From UBA4459 sp963776205 (GTDB taxonomy: Bacteria > Bacteroidota > Bacteroidia > Bacteroidales > F082): a DNA stretch of 64,000 nucleotides. Under the pieces are notes generated by a model. It was not told the DNA's origin and ran no database searches. It saw only the letters and a list, made by a program, of their open reading frames with translations. The stretch is from assembly GCA_963776205.1 (NCBI GenBank), contig CAVZLR010000002.1:682001-746000 (forward strand), given 5' to 3'. This document shows positions 33,871-42,161 of this stretch, piece by piece; the stretch's first letter is position 1, and the number at the start of each line of letters is the position of its first letter. The position numbers and the translations under genes were made by a program.

Positions 33871-35226
33871 TTACCTGTTAAAAACCAATCTTTTTCCTCT
33901 TATTTCTTTATTTATTTTTCCATTTTCATATACCAGATGTCCGTTTACGAGTGTTTTATGAACTTTTGACCTGAATGTCAAACCTTCCATAGGCGACCAG
34001 CCACATTTATAAAACAAACCTTCTTTTTCAACTTTCCATGGATCGTTTATATCAACTAAAACCAAATCGGCAAAATACCCTTCCCTGATAAACCCCCTGT
34101 TTTCAACACGAAACATAATGGCCGGATGATGACACATTTTCTCAACCACTTTCTCAAGGCCAATTTTTCCCTGGTGATATAATTCAAGCATAGCCACCAA
34201 TGAATGCTGCACCATAGGGCCACCTGAAGGAGACTGAAAGTAAGGTTTTCTTTTTTCTTCCAATGTATGTGGCGCATGGTCAGTGGCTACAACATCAATT
34301 TTTCCGTTTAAAAGGCTACTTAAAAGGGCTTCTCTGTCTGAAACTTTTTTTATAGCCGGATTCCATTTGATAAAATTTCCTTTTCCTTGATAATCTTCAT
34401 CAGAAAACCAAAGGTGATGGATGCAAACCTCCGCAGTAATACGTTTTTTATCAAGAGGCAGGCTATTGTCAAATAAGTCCATTTCGGCTTCCGTTGACAG
34501 ATGCAGAATATGTAAACGTGTATTGTGCTTTTTTGCCAACGCTGCAGCTTTGGATGAAGAAATGAAACATGCTTCCGAAGACCTTATTAGTGGATGAATT
34601 TCTGGTGGGGCATCTTCACCGTATTCCGAAAAATACCTGGTGTTATTTTGCCTCACAGTAGTTTCATCTTCGCAGTGCACCGCAATCAGTGTTGGTGCTT
34701 TGCTGAAAATCTCTTCCAGCGCATGGTCATCATCCACCAGCATATTGCCTGTTGACGAGCCCATAAACACTTTTATTCCACAAACATTTCGCGGATCCGT
34801 TTTTACTACTTCATCAATATTATCATTGGATGCCCCCATATAAAACGAGTAGTTGGCCAATGATTTTTTAGAAGCTGCCTGGTATTTTTCTTCAAGTAAT
34901 TCCTGTGTCAGTGCATTGGGGATCGTATTTGGCATTTCCATAAAACTCGTAATGCCCCCTGCCACCGCTGCAGTGCTCTCTGTATGAATATCTCCCTTAT
35001 GTGTTAATCCGGGATCGCGAAAATGCACCTGATCGTCAATTACACCGGGCAACAAGTAAAGGCCTTCTGCATCAATGATCTCAATGTCTTTATCTTCCAA
35101 CTTTATCGTTGAATTACTAACTTTCTTTATGATTTCACCCTCAATAAAAACATCACCCTTAAAAACCTTGCCTTCGTTAATAATGAAAGCATTTTTAATG
35201 AGTTTTCTTGATGCTGTTACTGGCAT
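33871..35226 (-). CDS. pyrC: dihydroorotase
   Basis: A 451-residue class I dihydroorotase for pyrimidine synthesis, cyclising carbamoyl-aspartate. DQVHFRDPGLTHKGDIHTES carries the metal-binding HxR pair, AGGITSFMEMPNT follows, and the later ligands lie in VHCEDE, LHILHLST and ATDHAPHTLEEK. Length is normal for the class. Allantoinase-like enzymes share the fold, but the motif wording is dihydroorotase-like. It lies between the glycosyltransferase gene (2 bases upstream) and the MORN lipoprotein. Confidence 0.9.
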   Translation of the reverse strand: MPVTASRKLIKNAFIINEGKVFKGDVFIEGEIIKKVSNSTIKLEDKDIEIIDAEGLYLLPGVIDDQVHFRDPGLTHKGDIHTESTAAVAGGITSFMEMPNTIPNALTQELLEEKYQAASKKSLANYSFYMGASNDNIDEVVKTDPRNVCGIKVFMGSSTGNMLVDDDHALEEIFSKAPTLIAVHCEDETTVRQNNTRYFSEYGEDAPPEIHPLIRSSEACFISSSKAAALAKKHNTRLHILHLSTEAEMDLFDNSLPLDKKRITAEVCIHHLWFSDEDYQGKGNFIKWNPAIKKVSDREALLSSLLNGKIDVVATDHAPHTLEEKRKPYFQSPSGGPMVQHSLVAMLELYHQGKIGLEKVVEKMCHHPAIMFRVENRGFIREGYFADLVLVDINDPWKVEKEGLFYKCGWSPMEGLTFRSKVHKTLVNGHLVYENGKINKEIRGKRLVFNR

Positions 35227-35228
35227 GA

Positions 35229-35972
35229 TCAGATTGATTTCACAGGTTTTATTCTTCCCATCATTCCTCTAAGGCGTAATTGAATGACCCCAAAAATAGC
35301 TTCCCTGAAAATACTCTTATTCATTTTTGAAGTGCCTTCGGTTCGATCCGTAAAGATGATAGGGACTTCAACTACCTTGAAGCCCAATTTAACCGCCGTA
35401 TATTTCATTTCAATCTGAAAAGCATAACCCACAAATTTGATCCTATCCAGATCAATCGTCTCCAGTACTTTTCTAGACCAGCAAACAAAACCTGCTGTTG
35501 TATCCATTATATTAAGTCCGGTTACTATCCTTACATATTTTGATGCATAATATGACATTAACACCCTTCCCATCGGCCAGTTCACAACATTCACACCTTT
35601 GATGTATCTTGATCCAATAGCAACATCGGAATCAGTCCCCTTAAGTGCATTGTATAAACGCACCAAATCCTTAGGATTATGCGAAAAATCAGCATCCATT
35701 TCCGTTACATATTCGTAGTTCCGTTCTAATGCCCATTTAAAGCCTGCTATATAAGCCGTACCTAATCCCAGCTTGCCTTTTCTTTCGAGAATAAACAAAC
35801 GATCGTTAAACTCCGGTATCAGGGATTTTACAATATCAGCCGTTCCATCCGGGCTATTATCTTCAACGATCAGTACATGGAATGTTTTTTCAAGATCAAA
35901 CACAAACCTGATGATCTTTTCAATGTTCTCTTTTTCGTTGTATGTGGGTATTATTACTAAGCTATCACTCAC
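35229..35972 (-). CDS. polyprenol monophosphomannose synthase-like glycosyltransferase (GT2)
   Basis: A 247-residue family 2 glycosyltransferase of the dolichol-phosphate mannosyltransferase type. IIPTYNEKENI, IVEDNSPDGTADIV and the metal-binding EMDADFSHNPKDL motif are all present, then GSRYIKGVNVVNWP and EVPIIFTDRTEGTSKM. It transfers mannose or glucose to a polyprenyl phosphate for envelope glycan or glycoprotein synthesis. Bacteroidota O-glycosylate many exported proteins, which may include the T9SS cargo here (inference). It precedes pyrC by 2 bases and is read away from the endonuclease operon. Confidence 0.88.
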   Translation of the reverse strand: MSDSLVIIPTYNEKENIEKIIRFVFDLEKTFHVLIVEDNSPDGTADIVKSLIPEFNDRLFILERKGKLGLGTAYIAGFKWALERNYEYVTEMDADFSHNPKDLVRLYNALKGTDSDVAIGSRYIKGVNVVNWPMGRVLMSYYASKYVRIVTGLNIMDTTAGFVCWSRKVLETIDLDRIKFVGYAFQIEMKYTAVKLGFKVVEVPIIFTDRTEGTSKMNKSIFREAIFGVIQLRLRGMMGRIKPVKSI

Positions 35973-36036
35973 AGGTTCAGATTTTATCGCACAAAAATAA
36001 AAATAACGGTATTATGAATATCTCGAAGAAATTCAA

Positions 36037-36192
36037 CTACCTGACTATCAACTTAAAATTAAGATTCCCCTTTTCACTAATAACATTCAGCAAATACATG
36101 CCTTTGGATAAACCACTGAAATTGTAGCTAAATTTATTAGCTCCTGTCCTGGCAATATTCGTATCTCTGATGATTTGTTTACCCGTAATATC
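36037..36192 (-). pseudogene. displaced T9SS tail of the endonuclease gene
   Basis: One base after the shifted stop the correct frame resumes: YDITGKQIIRDTNIARTGAN, then KFSYNFSGLSKGMYLLNVIS and ends KLIVR at the TAG at 36037-36039. This is the second half of a T9SS type A sorting domain. Removing the single extra base at 36193 restores the frame to the rest of the gene. Confidence 0.85.
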
Positions 36193-38209
36193 AGTATACT
36201 ATTATCTCTATACCGAAATCTTTTTCCGCATCAAATGAGATATGTAACTGTTCTGAAGCAGGATTAGGATACACTTTCATTTGACCATTGGTTAGCAACT
36301 CTTCAATACCTACGTATGAAAGTGGAAAGGTTTGCATTTCCATGACATTGCCAAAATTGTCTTCAATATTTTGTATGGTGAGTTCATAATCTCCCATTAA
36401 CGGGCTTACTGTAAGATTTACCTGCGATTTATTAAATGCATGTTGAACTGCAGCTTCCACTGTTGCATTATTATCGATCATGTAATTAGCTACATTTTCG
36501 GCACTGCTTTCTTCTACATCTTCATTAAAAGTAACTTTTATATTCGTATTGATCACAGGTATTACTTCCATCACAACCGGACCGTCAGTATCGCCGCCCG
36601 ACATCACATCACTTTCAAAACGGAGTTCTATTTTCCATTCGTCAAAATCATAATTCATAGGTCCGGTTACAGTATAATATTCACCTTGGCTAGGATCATA
36701 TTCAAATACTGCCGTATTATGAACCCTAAGGTCGCCCGTTCCATCATTTACAGTCCACATAAAAAAATTGGCCTGGTAATTATCATCAGTACATAAGGCA
36801 TTATTTACTTTTACCAATACGCTTTCGTGTCCTTCGGTTACATTTCCCGATTGAATAACTATAGGTTCAGGCAAGGTGTTATTTGAGGAAATAAAATAGT
36901 AATCCTCAATCTCAGACATTTCAGTTTTTCCGTAATATTCAGTTATTAAACCTTTAATTACAATGCTATCTCCTATAGATGGGTTCCGACCTGATTCATA
37001 GATAAACAATCCATTCCATTCACCATAGCCATCCTGGATGAAGTAACTGGAGCCAAAATTACCCGTTACGATTCCTGTTGTACTAACTACCTGGTCAACA
37101 TAAGGAGAATCATCCTGCTGTCCCTGGATATCATAAATACTTACAATAGTTCCTGCAAAGGTCTTTGGCACGTAAAAATTGTAGGTAACAGTAGCATTCT
37201 CGTTTTCAGTATCAGTAGCTACTATTTTGTAATATACTGTTGCATCCTCAGCCTGACCAGGGATTTGCACGCTAAATTCATCACCATCAGCCGTCATAAC
37301 TATTTCATTTGATAAGTTATCAAAGCTTAAGCCCCAGAACAAACTGGCTGACACTTCAAAGTTTGTTAAACTCGTAATAGTTGACATAATACTGACAGGC
37401 TCTCCAGCAACTGCGACCATTGGCAATATTTGGACATCATCAATACTAATTGGATTTGGTGATGCCTCGCCCCAGATTAAATCTGCAAATTCCGGATCAT
37501 CGATAAATGGGTTCCTGTTTTTTTGAAACTGAAAAATTACATCATTTCGGTTTCTTTCAAATGCGTCAGGTGGATCCTGAAGATTCCATTCCAATAAAGT
37601 GGATAATTTTCCATGCTGCGGAAGTGGATATGAATGGTTATGGTCTACCACTTCTAAATCCATTTCTCCATCATTTCCTTCATAACGGGTTGCCATATAA
37701 AATATGATCCGTGCAATATCACCTTTTACTTCATCCCTGGCTTCCCATGTTGTATCAGTATAATAACAACCTGTGGCCACGTCATGCTGAATGCCACCAT
37801 TATCGAAATCAAGATTGCTTTTATCCTGATTCACTGAAGAAGCTGAAGGTTTCAGGTTGTGCACATCGCCATACATAGGAGGCATATCAGTGAAGTTTCC
37901 ATGCGATTTAGCCCATACATGTTCTCGATTCAATTGCAGTCCACCATTTCCATAATCACCATTGTCATGCGAAAAACCGGTGTAAACCTGAATAACATTA
38001 GCAGGGTTATCAGGATCTGCGTCTGAAAGTTTAAATATTTCTTTTGAAAAAAAGTACGAATAGGAAGTATGGCCTTTGATGATATTATTCAAGGCAGTCT
38101 TTAACTCTTCACCGCTTTTACCATCTGTACCATTGTAATATCCTGTTTGCTGGGCAACCATTGAGGATGCCATTAGAATTGTTAAAATAAGCGCACTAAA
38201 ATTCTTCAT
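36191..38209 (-). CDS. secreted endonuclease I-family nuclease with DUF5689-like and T9SS domains
   Basis: A 672-residue secreted protein with a signal peptide ending in MVAQ. Residues about 20-250 are an endonuclease I (Vvn/NucM) domain: QLNREHVWAKSHG holds the general-base histidine, and DVHNLKPSASSVNQDKSNLDFDN the metal site. An OB-fold DUF5689-like region follows (IVSIYDIQGQ, VVSTTGIVTGNFGSSYFIQDG), then Ig-like sequence and a T9SS sorting domain that begins KVYPNPASEQLHISF. The frame stops early at IIVY because of one extra base; the tail is at 36037-36192. It lies 22 bases after the TonB receptor gene in one operon, suggesting degradation of extracellular DNA feeding uptake. Confidence 0.9.
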   Translation of the reverse strand: MKNFSALILTILMASSMVAQQTGYYNGTDGKSGEELKTALNNIIKGHTSYSYFFSKEIFKLSDADPDNPANVIQVYTGFSHDNGDYGNGGLQLNREHVWAKSHGNFTDMPPMYGDVHNLKPSASSVNQDKSNLDFDNGGIQHDVATGCYYTDTTWEARDEVKGDIARIIFYMATRYEGNDGEMDLEVVDHNHSYPLPQHGKLSTLLEWNLQDPPDAFERNRNDVIFQFQKNRNPFIDDPEFADLIWGEASPNPISIDDVQILPMVAVAGEPVSIMSTITSLTNFEVSASLFWGLSFDNLSNEIVMTADGDEFSVQIPGQAEDATVYYKIVATDTENENATVTYNFYVPKTFAGTIVSIYDIQGQQDDSPYVDQVVSTTGIVTGNFGSSYFIQDGYGEWNGLFIYESGRNPSIGDSIVIKGLITEYYGKTEMSEIEDYYFISSNNTLPEPIVIQSGNVTEGHESVLVKVNNALCTDDNYQANFFMWTVNDGTGDLRVHNTAVFEYDPSQGEYYTVTGPMNYDFDEWKIELRFESDVMSGGDTDGPVVMEVIPVINTNIKVTFNEDVEESSAENVANYMIDNNATVEAAVQHAFNKSQVNLTVSPLMGDYELTIQNIEDNFGNVMEMQTFPLSYVGIEELLTNGQMKVYPNPASEQLHISFDAEKDFGIEIIVY

Positions 38210-38231
38210 AATATTCTTTACTAAAATTGAT

Positions 38232-40160
38232 TTATAAACTAATTCTTAATGACAGGTTAAATCGCCTGCCCATTCCCATAAATACACCTGCTGAATTAGC
38301 ATCAAAACCACTTGAGTGTGTTAAATATGGATCGTTATTTTGAGCGTCTGTAATAAATGTATCATTGAGCAAATTGATTATACTTCCGCGTACCTGGAAT
38401 CCCACTTTTTTAATCCACCAGGAATATCCAGCATGTATATCGAAAACATAATAATTGGGAATTTTCCATGACTGTCTTGGGTTGCCATTTTCATCAAACG
38501 AGGCAGGATTATTTTCAGGATCGTAATCCAATGGATTAAATTCCGAATAGTGCTTCCCAAACCATGTGAAAGAACCCGATGCATATAAGCCCCTGATGAT
38601 TTCCCACCTCAGGCTTTCCCTGTTCTGGAATTGTGCTGCATCACCCACGTATAACCCCCTGGCATCAAAAGGTCTTACACCTATTTGTTGCCCGTTGTCA
38701 TTATAAATGCGGGCTGTGTCAGCAGATGTCCAGATCCAATCGCCCAATGAAAGTAAGCTTTCAAATGTCAGGTTATCCAGTATTCTCCAGGCGAATTCGA
38801 ATTCGATTCCCGTATGTCGTGCATTCATATCATTGATATTTACGCTATAATACTCACCATCGATGTCAACTGACATAGCCCTATCAGCTGGCTTATTCAG
38901 CCAATTTGTATAATATGCATTCACATTTAATGTAATACGTGGTTTTACGAAACTATAACCAAGTTCAATCGCTCGAACCTGCTCATTTTTTATGTCGCGA
39001 AACAGAGTATTATTCCTATCGTACACATTGTTAAATCGCTGTGCCTTTGAAATAAATCCCAAATTCATAAAAACATTCATGGTTTCATTTAAGTTATAAT
39101 TTGCCCCTGCTTTAACTGTAAAACCAGGTATATACTTCCAGGGGGTTTCGCTCGCCGAAACATCTTCAGGGTGTGGTAAAAAGTAATCTATCCTTTTAAA
39201 TCCTGATAAAGATCCTGTGAGATTCAAAAATGTAGTCAAGCTGCCACGTTTATATTCCACCTGCGCAAACAGTCCGCCCCACCTAACAAGAGCATCATTA
39301 TAATAACCTATTTTATCCCCAACATATTTTTTAGTGGTGTCGTTGTTTTCATTTTGGTTGCCATAATCCAGAAAATAATTACCGCCGAATAGGTCCTCAA
39401 CCTCCCGATAATGTTCTCCTTTATACGTCCTTAAATCCAATCCTCCCGAAAATGAAATTGATTTACTCACTACATAATCAAATGTAGAAAGCAATCCAAG
39501 CCAGAAATGATTATTCATTGCGTTGCGCATAATGTTGGATGACAGGTTGGTTGAGTTGAAATAGGGAGGTATTAAATTCAGATTGGCATTATACTGTTTT
39601 TGCAAATTTTGCTGCCATGTGGTTGTATCATTTTCGGGTGTTGTAGAGAAAGATTGCCCACCCCCAGTTCCAAGCGACAAATACAAAATATTGGAAATGT
39701 AGAGTTTATCATTTACACTCCAGAAATCTCTTAAACTGAACATGGGCTTATAATAAAAATTATTTGCTGTACTGGTAGCTTCGGATCCAGGAAAAATGGT
39801 ATCGGTATCAGTAATATATCCCCTGCTCAAATATCCCCAATTGGGATTGTATCTTAAACCCCTGTTAACCGGAAGTCCGTTATTCTGGAGCGTATTGATA
39901 AATTCCGATGTCATACCCGATTTTAATGCATACGCTGTGTCAAAAGTGGCAATATACTTTTTATAGCTCCGTTGTCCATGTTCCTGTGGGGCTCCCATAG
40001 CTGTTACACTCAACATATGATTTCCAATTTCTTTGTCAACTCTTAAAAAGTAAAACCATCCTTTTGTCCAGGTTTGATCCACCCACCCGTTTCCTCGCTT
40101 ATAAGAACCGGCAAAAGTTACTCCCCAACCGTTTGTCAGACGTCCGGTTGTCAATCCCAA
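38232..40160 (-). CDS. TonB-dependent receptor, beta-barrel part (frameshifted)
   Basis: 642 residues of outer-membrane beta barrel: LTTGRLTNGWGVTFAGSYKRGNGWVDQT, many alternating aromatic strands, and a terminal strand FMGMGRRFNLSLRISL with C-terminal aromatic/hydrophobic residues. It continues the plug at 40151-40915; the junction reads QNNT then LGLTTGRL across a one-base shift near 40155, where the plug frame instead ends NNTWD. The receptor imports a large substrate with TonB energy. There is no SusD partner, so this is not a classical polysaccharide locus. Substrate is inferred from the flanking nuclease gene, not from the receptor itself. Confidence 0.87.
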   Translation of the reverse strand: MGLTTGRLTNGWGVTFAGSYKRGNGWVDQTWTKGWFYFLRVDKEIGNHMLSVTAMGAPQEHGQRSYKKYIATFDTAYALKSGMTSEFINTLQNNGLPVNRGLRYNPNWGYLSRGYITDTDTIFPGSEATSTANNFYYKPMFSLRDFWSVNDKLYISNILYLSLGTGGGQSFSTTPENDTTTWQQNLQKQYNANLNLIPPYFNSTNLSSNIMRNAMNNHFWLGLLSTFDYVVSKSISFSGGLDLRTYKGEHYREVEDLFGGNYFLDYGNQNENNDTTKKYVGDKIGYYNDALVRWGGLFAQVEYKRGSLTTFLNLTGSLSGFKRIDYFLPHPEDVSASETPWKYIPGFTVKAGANYNLNETMNVFMNLGFISKAQRFNNVYDRNNTLFRDIKNEQVRAIELGYSFVKPRITLNVNAYYTNWLNKPADRAMSVDIDGEYYSVNINDMNARHTGIEFEFAWRILDNLTFESLLSLGDWIWTSADTARIYNDNGQQIGVRPFDARGLYVGDAAQFQNRESLRWEIIRGLYASGSFTWFGKHYSEFNPLDYDPENNPASFDENGNPRQSWKIPNYYVFDIHAGYSWWIKKVGFQVRGSIINLLNDTFITDAQNNDPYLTHSSGFDANSAGVFMGMGRRFNLSLRISL

Positions 40161-40915
40161 GTGTTGTTCTGTAAAAAGCCATCGTTACCAACCTCTTGTT
40201 TCAGAGTAATTCCTTTCTTATTTTCAATGCCTTTGGTGGCTATATTGATGGTACCTCCAACAGAAGGGATGGCTAATTTTGATGCACCCAACCCACGTTG
40301 CACCTGCGTATAACGCATCACAGCATCCAAGCCAAACCAATTTGACCAATATACCCAACCGTTTTCCATATCGTTTACCGGAATTCCATCAAGCATAACT
40401 GCAACGTTCCTTTGATTAAATCCACGAATATTAATCCGTGCATCACCGTCACCGCCACCTGCAGCTGTTGCATATACACCTGGCGTGGCGTTTAAAATAA
40501 TCGGTAAATCCTGGGCTGCCAGTTGTTCCTCGATCTGAACGGGTGATACATTTGAAAAAGCTATTGGGGTTTCCCTTGTCTTTGCTACATCACCCACCAC
40601 TTCAACTTCACTTAAAGTGATCGTTTTTAATTTAAAGTTGACAAAAAGGTTTTTATCAGAAACAGTAATTTGTTTGCCTTGGGGTTCAAAACCGACGTAT
40701 GAAACTGTGAGATTATACTCTCCTGGTGGAAGTTTTAAAATGTATTCTCCATTTATATCAGTAACCGCCCCCAAACCAGGCCCATATACTACATTTACAC
40801 CTATCAGTGCTTCTCCAATTTCATCAGTAACTGTACCACTTATGCTTCGGTCCTGTGCTATGATTTGGACAGACAAAATAACGAATATCAGTACTAATAA
40901 TGTTTTAATATTCAT
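40151..40915 (-). CDS. TonB-dependent receptor, N-terminal carboxypeptidase-like domain and plug
   Basis: Signal peptide ending IIAQ, then a carboxypeptidase-D-like regulatory domain (SISGTVTDEIGEALIGVNVVY to SYVGFEPQGKQITV) and the plug domain: LPIILNATPGVYATAAGGGDG, INIRGFNQRNVAVMLDGIPV, GLGASKLAIPSVGGTINIAT. The last residues NNTWD are just out of frame; the barrel continues at 38232-40160. Residues 1-250 and the 642 beyond would join into an approximately 890-residue receptor. A hairpin (40930-40950) lies 15 bases before the start. Confidence 0.88.
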   Translation of the reverse strand: MNIKTLLVLIFVILSVQIIAQDRSISGTVTDEIGEALIGVNVVYGPGLGAVTDINGEYILKLPPGEYNLTVSYVGFEPQGKQITVSDKNLFVNFKLKTITLSEVEVVGDVAKTRETPIAFSNVSPVQIEEQLAAQDLPIILNATPGVYATAAGGGDGDARINIRGFNQRNVAVMLDGIPVNDMENGWVYWSNWFGLDAVMRYTQVQRGLGASKLAIPSVGGTINIATKGIENKKGITLKQEVGNDGFLQNNTWD

Positions 40916-40929
40916 ATGGAAGTATTTTA

Positions 40930-40950
40930 AGGCCGGAGATTTTCCGGCCT
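40930..40950 (-). terminator. hairpin between lamin-tail gene and TonB receptor gene
   Basis: AGGCCGGA, 5-base loop, TCCGGCCT on the reverse strand, followed by TTAAAAT. The T run is weak, so it may be a partial terminator or mRNA-stabilising element that sets different levels of the lamin-tail protein and receptor. Confidence 0.5.
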
Positions 40951-41021
40951 GAAATGTTATATTTCATCAAATAAATTGATCATTATACGTATGTGAGAGG
41001 TATTCCCTAGCTAAAATGATC

Positions 41022-42011
41022 CTATTTAAAAAGCAGTTTCTTCGTCAGTACCTGACCTGATTTTAATGATGTTTTTACGAGATAAAGGCCTTTTAAATCA
41101 CTCACCAAATTGAGTTGTACATTTTCAGTGTGATCTTCAAATTCTTTCAATTCAACTAACTTTCCTGTGATGTCGTAAACCTCTACCTTTTCAATTGTTT
41201 CTTCCGCTTCAATTGAGAAATTGCCATTTGTAACAGGGTTTGGATAAATACGGACACTTGAATTCACATCTTTCTCTTCAACATTCAAATATGTACAATA
41301 ACAGTTATGAAATCCTAAAGAATCGAAAGTGTTTTCAGGAATAGAATCCCATTCTACATCCACTACAAAATATGGTTCTGGATTCGCTGTAACTCCACCT
41401 GTAATATTTGTTTTACGTATAAGTGTATTATCTTCTGTCCAGGATAACCAAAACAATGGCCCTACGATATAATTCTGAATGGTATACTCCGTAGGTACGC
41501 CGCCAAACATATAGGTAATTGTAGTATCATTCAGGTTTCCCCATCCGTTATCTTCAGAAGTCATGGGAGGACCTACTTTTCCAATAATATCGATGATGGT
41601 TCCATCGATTCTTTCTAATGTAACCGCATCATTGCCGTTAAAATACATCATTCGGTTCACTTCGTAAACCGGGCAAAGAAATGTGTCAGCTTTCATCTGT
41701 AAAGCGGAATCGACTGGAACATCCTGACCCGTTCCATTTGGATCCCTTTTATCCAGCACAACTACAAAAGTACTTTTTGACTGGATTGTACCACCTAAAG
41801 CAACACTATAAGGGATTGTTCCACCATTACTGTATCTTACCAATTGGTATGCTGACATATCAATAGGTTCATTGGTGGGATTGAATAATTCTATGGCTTT
41901 GTTCGTTCCCGATCCTTCCACATACTCGGATATAAAAAGATCAGAGCATTCCTGTGCGAAGATGCTAATACTGAAAAACAAGGAAATGAGGATGAGTAAT
42001 GTTTTTTTCAT
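41022..42011 (-). CDS. lamin-tail-domain T9SS protein
   Basis: A 329-residue secreted protein. After a signal peptide (ISIFAQ) comes a lamin tail domain (DLFISEYVEGSGTNKAIELFNPTNEPIDMSAYQLVRY...STFVVVLDKRDP), a fold often found beside secreted nucleases in Bacteroidota and thought to bind nucleic acid or protein. The C-terminus is a T9SS sorting domain (VRIYPNPVTNGNFSIEAEE to VLTKKLLFK). It is the first gene of the operon with the TonB receptor and T9SS endonuclease. No catalytic residues are seen. Confidence 0.88.
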   Translation of the reverse strand: MKKTLLILISLFFSISIFAQECSDLFISEYVEGSGTNKAIELFNPTNEPIDMSAYQLVRYSNGGTIPYSVALGGTIQSKSTFVVVLDKRDPNGTGQDVPVDSALQMKADTFLCPVYEVNRMMYFNGNDAVTLERIDGTIIDIIGKVGPPMTSEDNGWGNLNDTTITYMFGGVPTEYTIQNYIVGPLFWLSWTEDNTLIRKTNITGGVTANPEPYFVVDVEWDSIPENTFDSLGFHNCYCTYLNVEEKDVNSSVRIYPNPVTNGNFSIEAEETIEKVEVYDITGKLVELKEFEDHTENVQLNLVSDLKGLYLVKTSLKSGQVLTKKLLFK

Positions 42012-42049
42012 ATGTAAATTTTTTTAGATAAAATAATTGATTTGAAGTG

Positions 42050-42057
42050 CAAAAATA
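42050..42057 (-). promoter_or_regulatory. -7 box (TATTTTTG) of the lamin-tail/TonB/endonuclease operon
   Basis: TATTTTTG on the reverse strand fits TAnnTTTG and lies about 40 bases before the ATG at 42011. No clear -33 element accompanies it. Confidence 0.4.
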
Positions 42058-42161
42058 ATGAATAATCAGCAGGTTCCATTAGAATTTTGTGATATAATTA
42101 TTAACTGAAAAATATCTTAAAAAAGCTTATTATAATGAGAACTTCTATTAATTTTAAAAAA

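Noticed and set aside
36191..42011. classical polysaccharide utilisation locus
   Set aside because: There is a TonB receptor but no SusD-like lipoprotein or glycosidase; the flanking genes are a nuclease and a lamin-tail protein.
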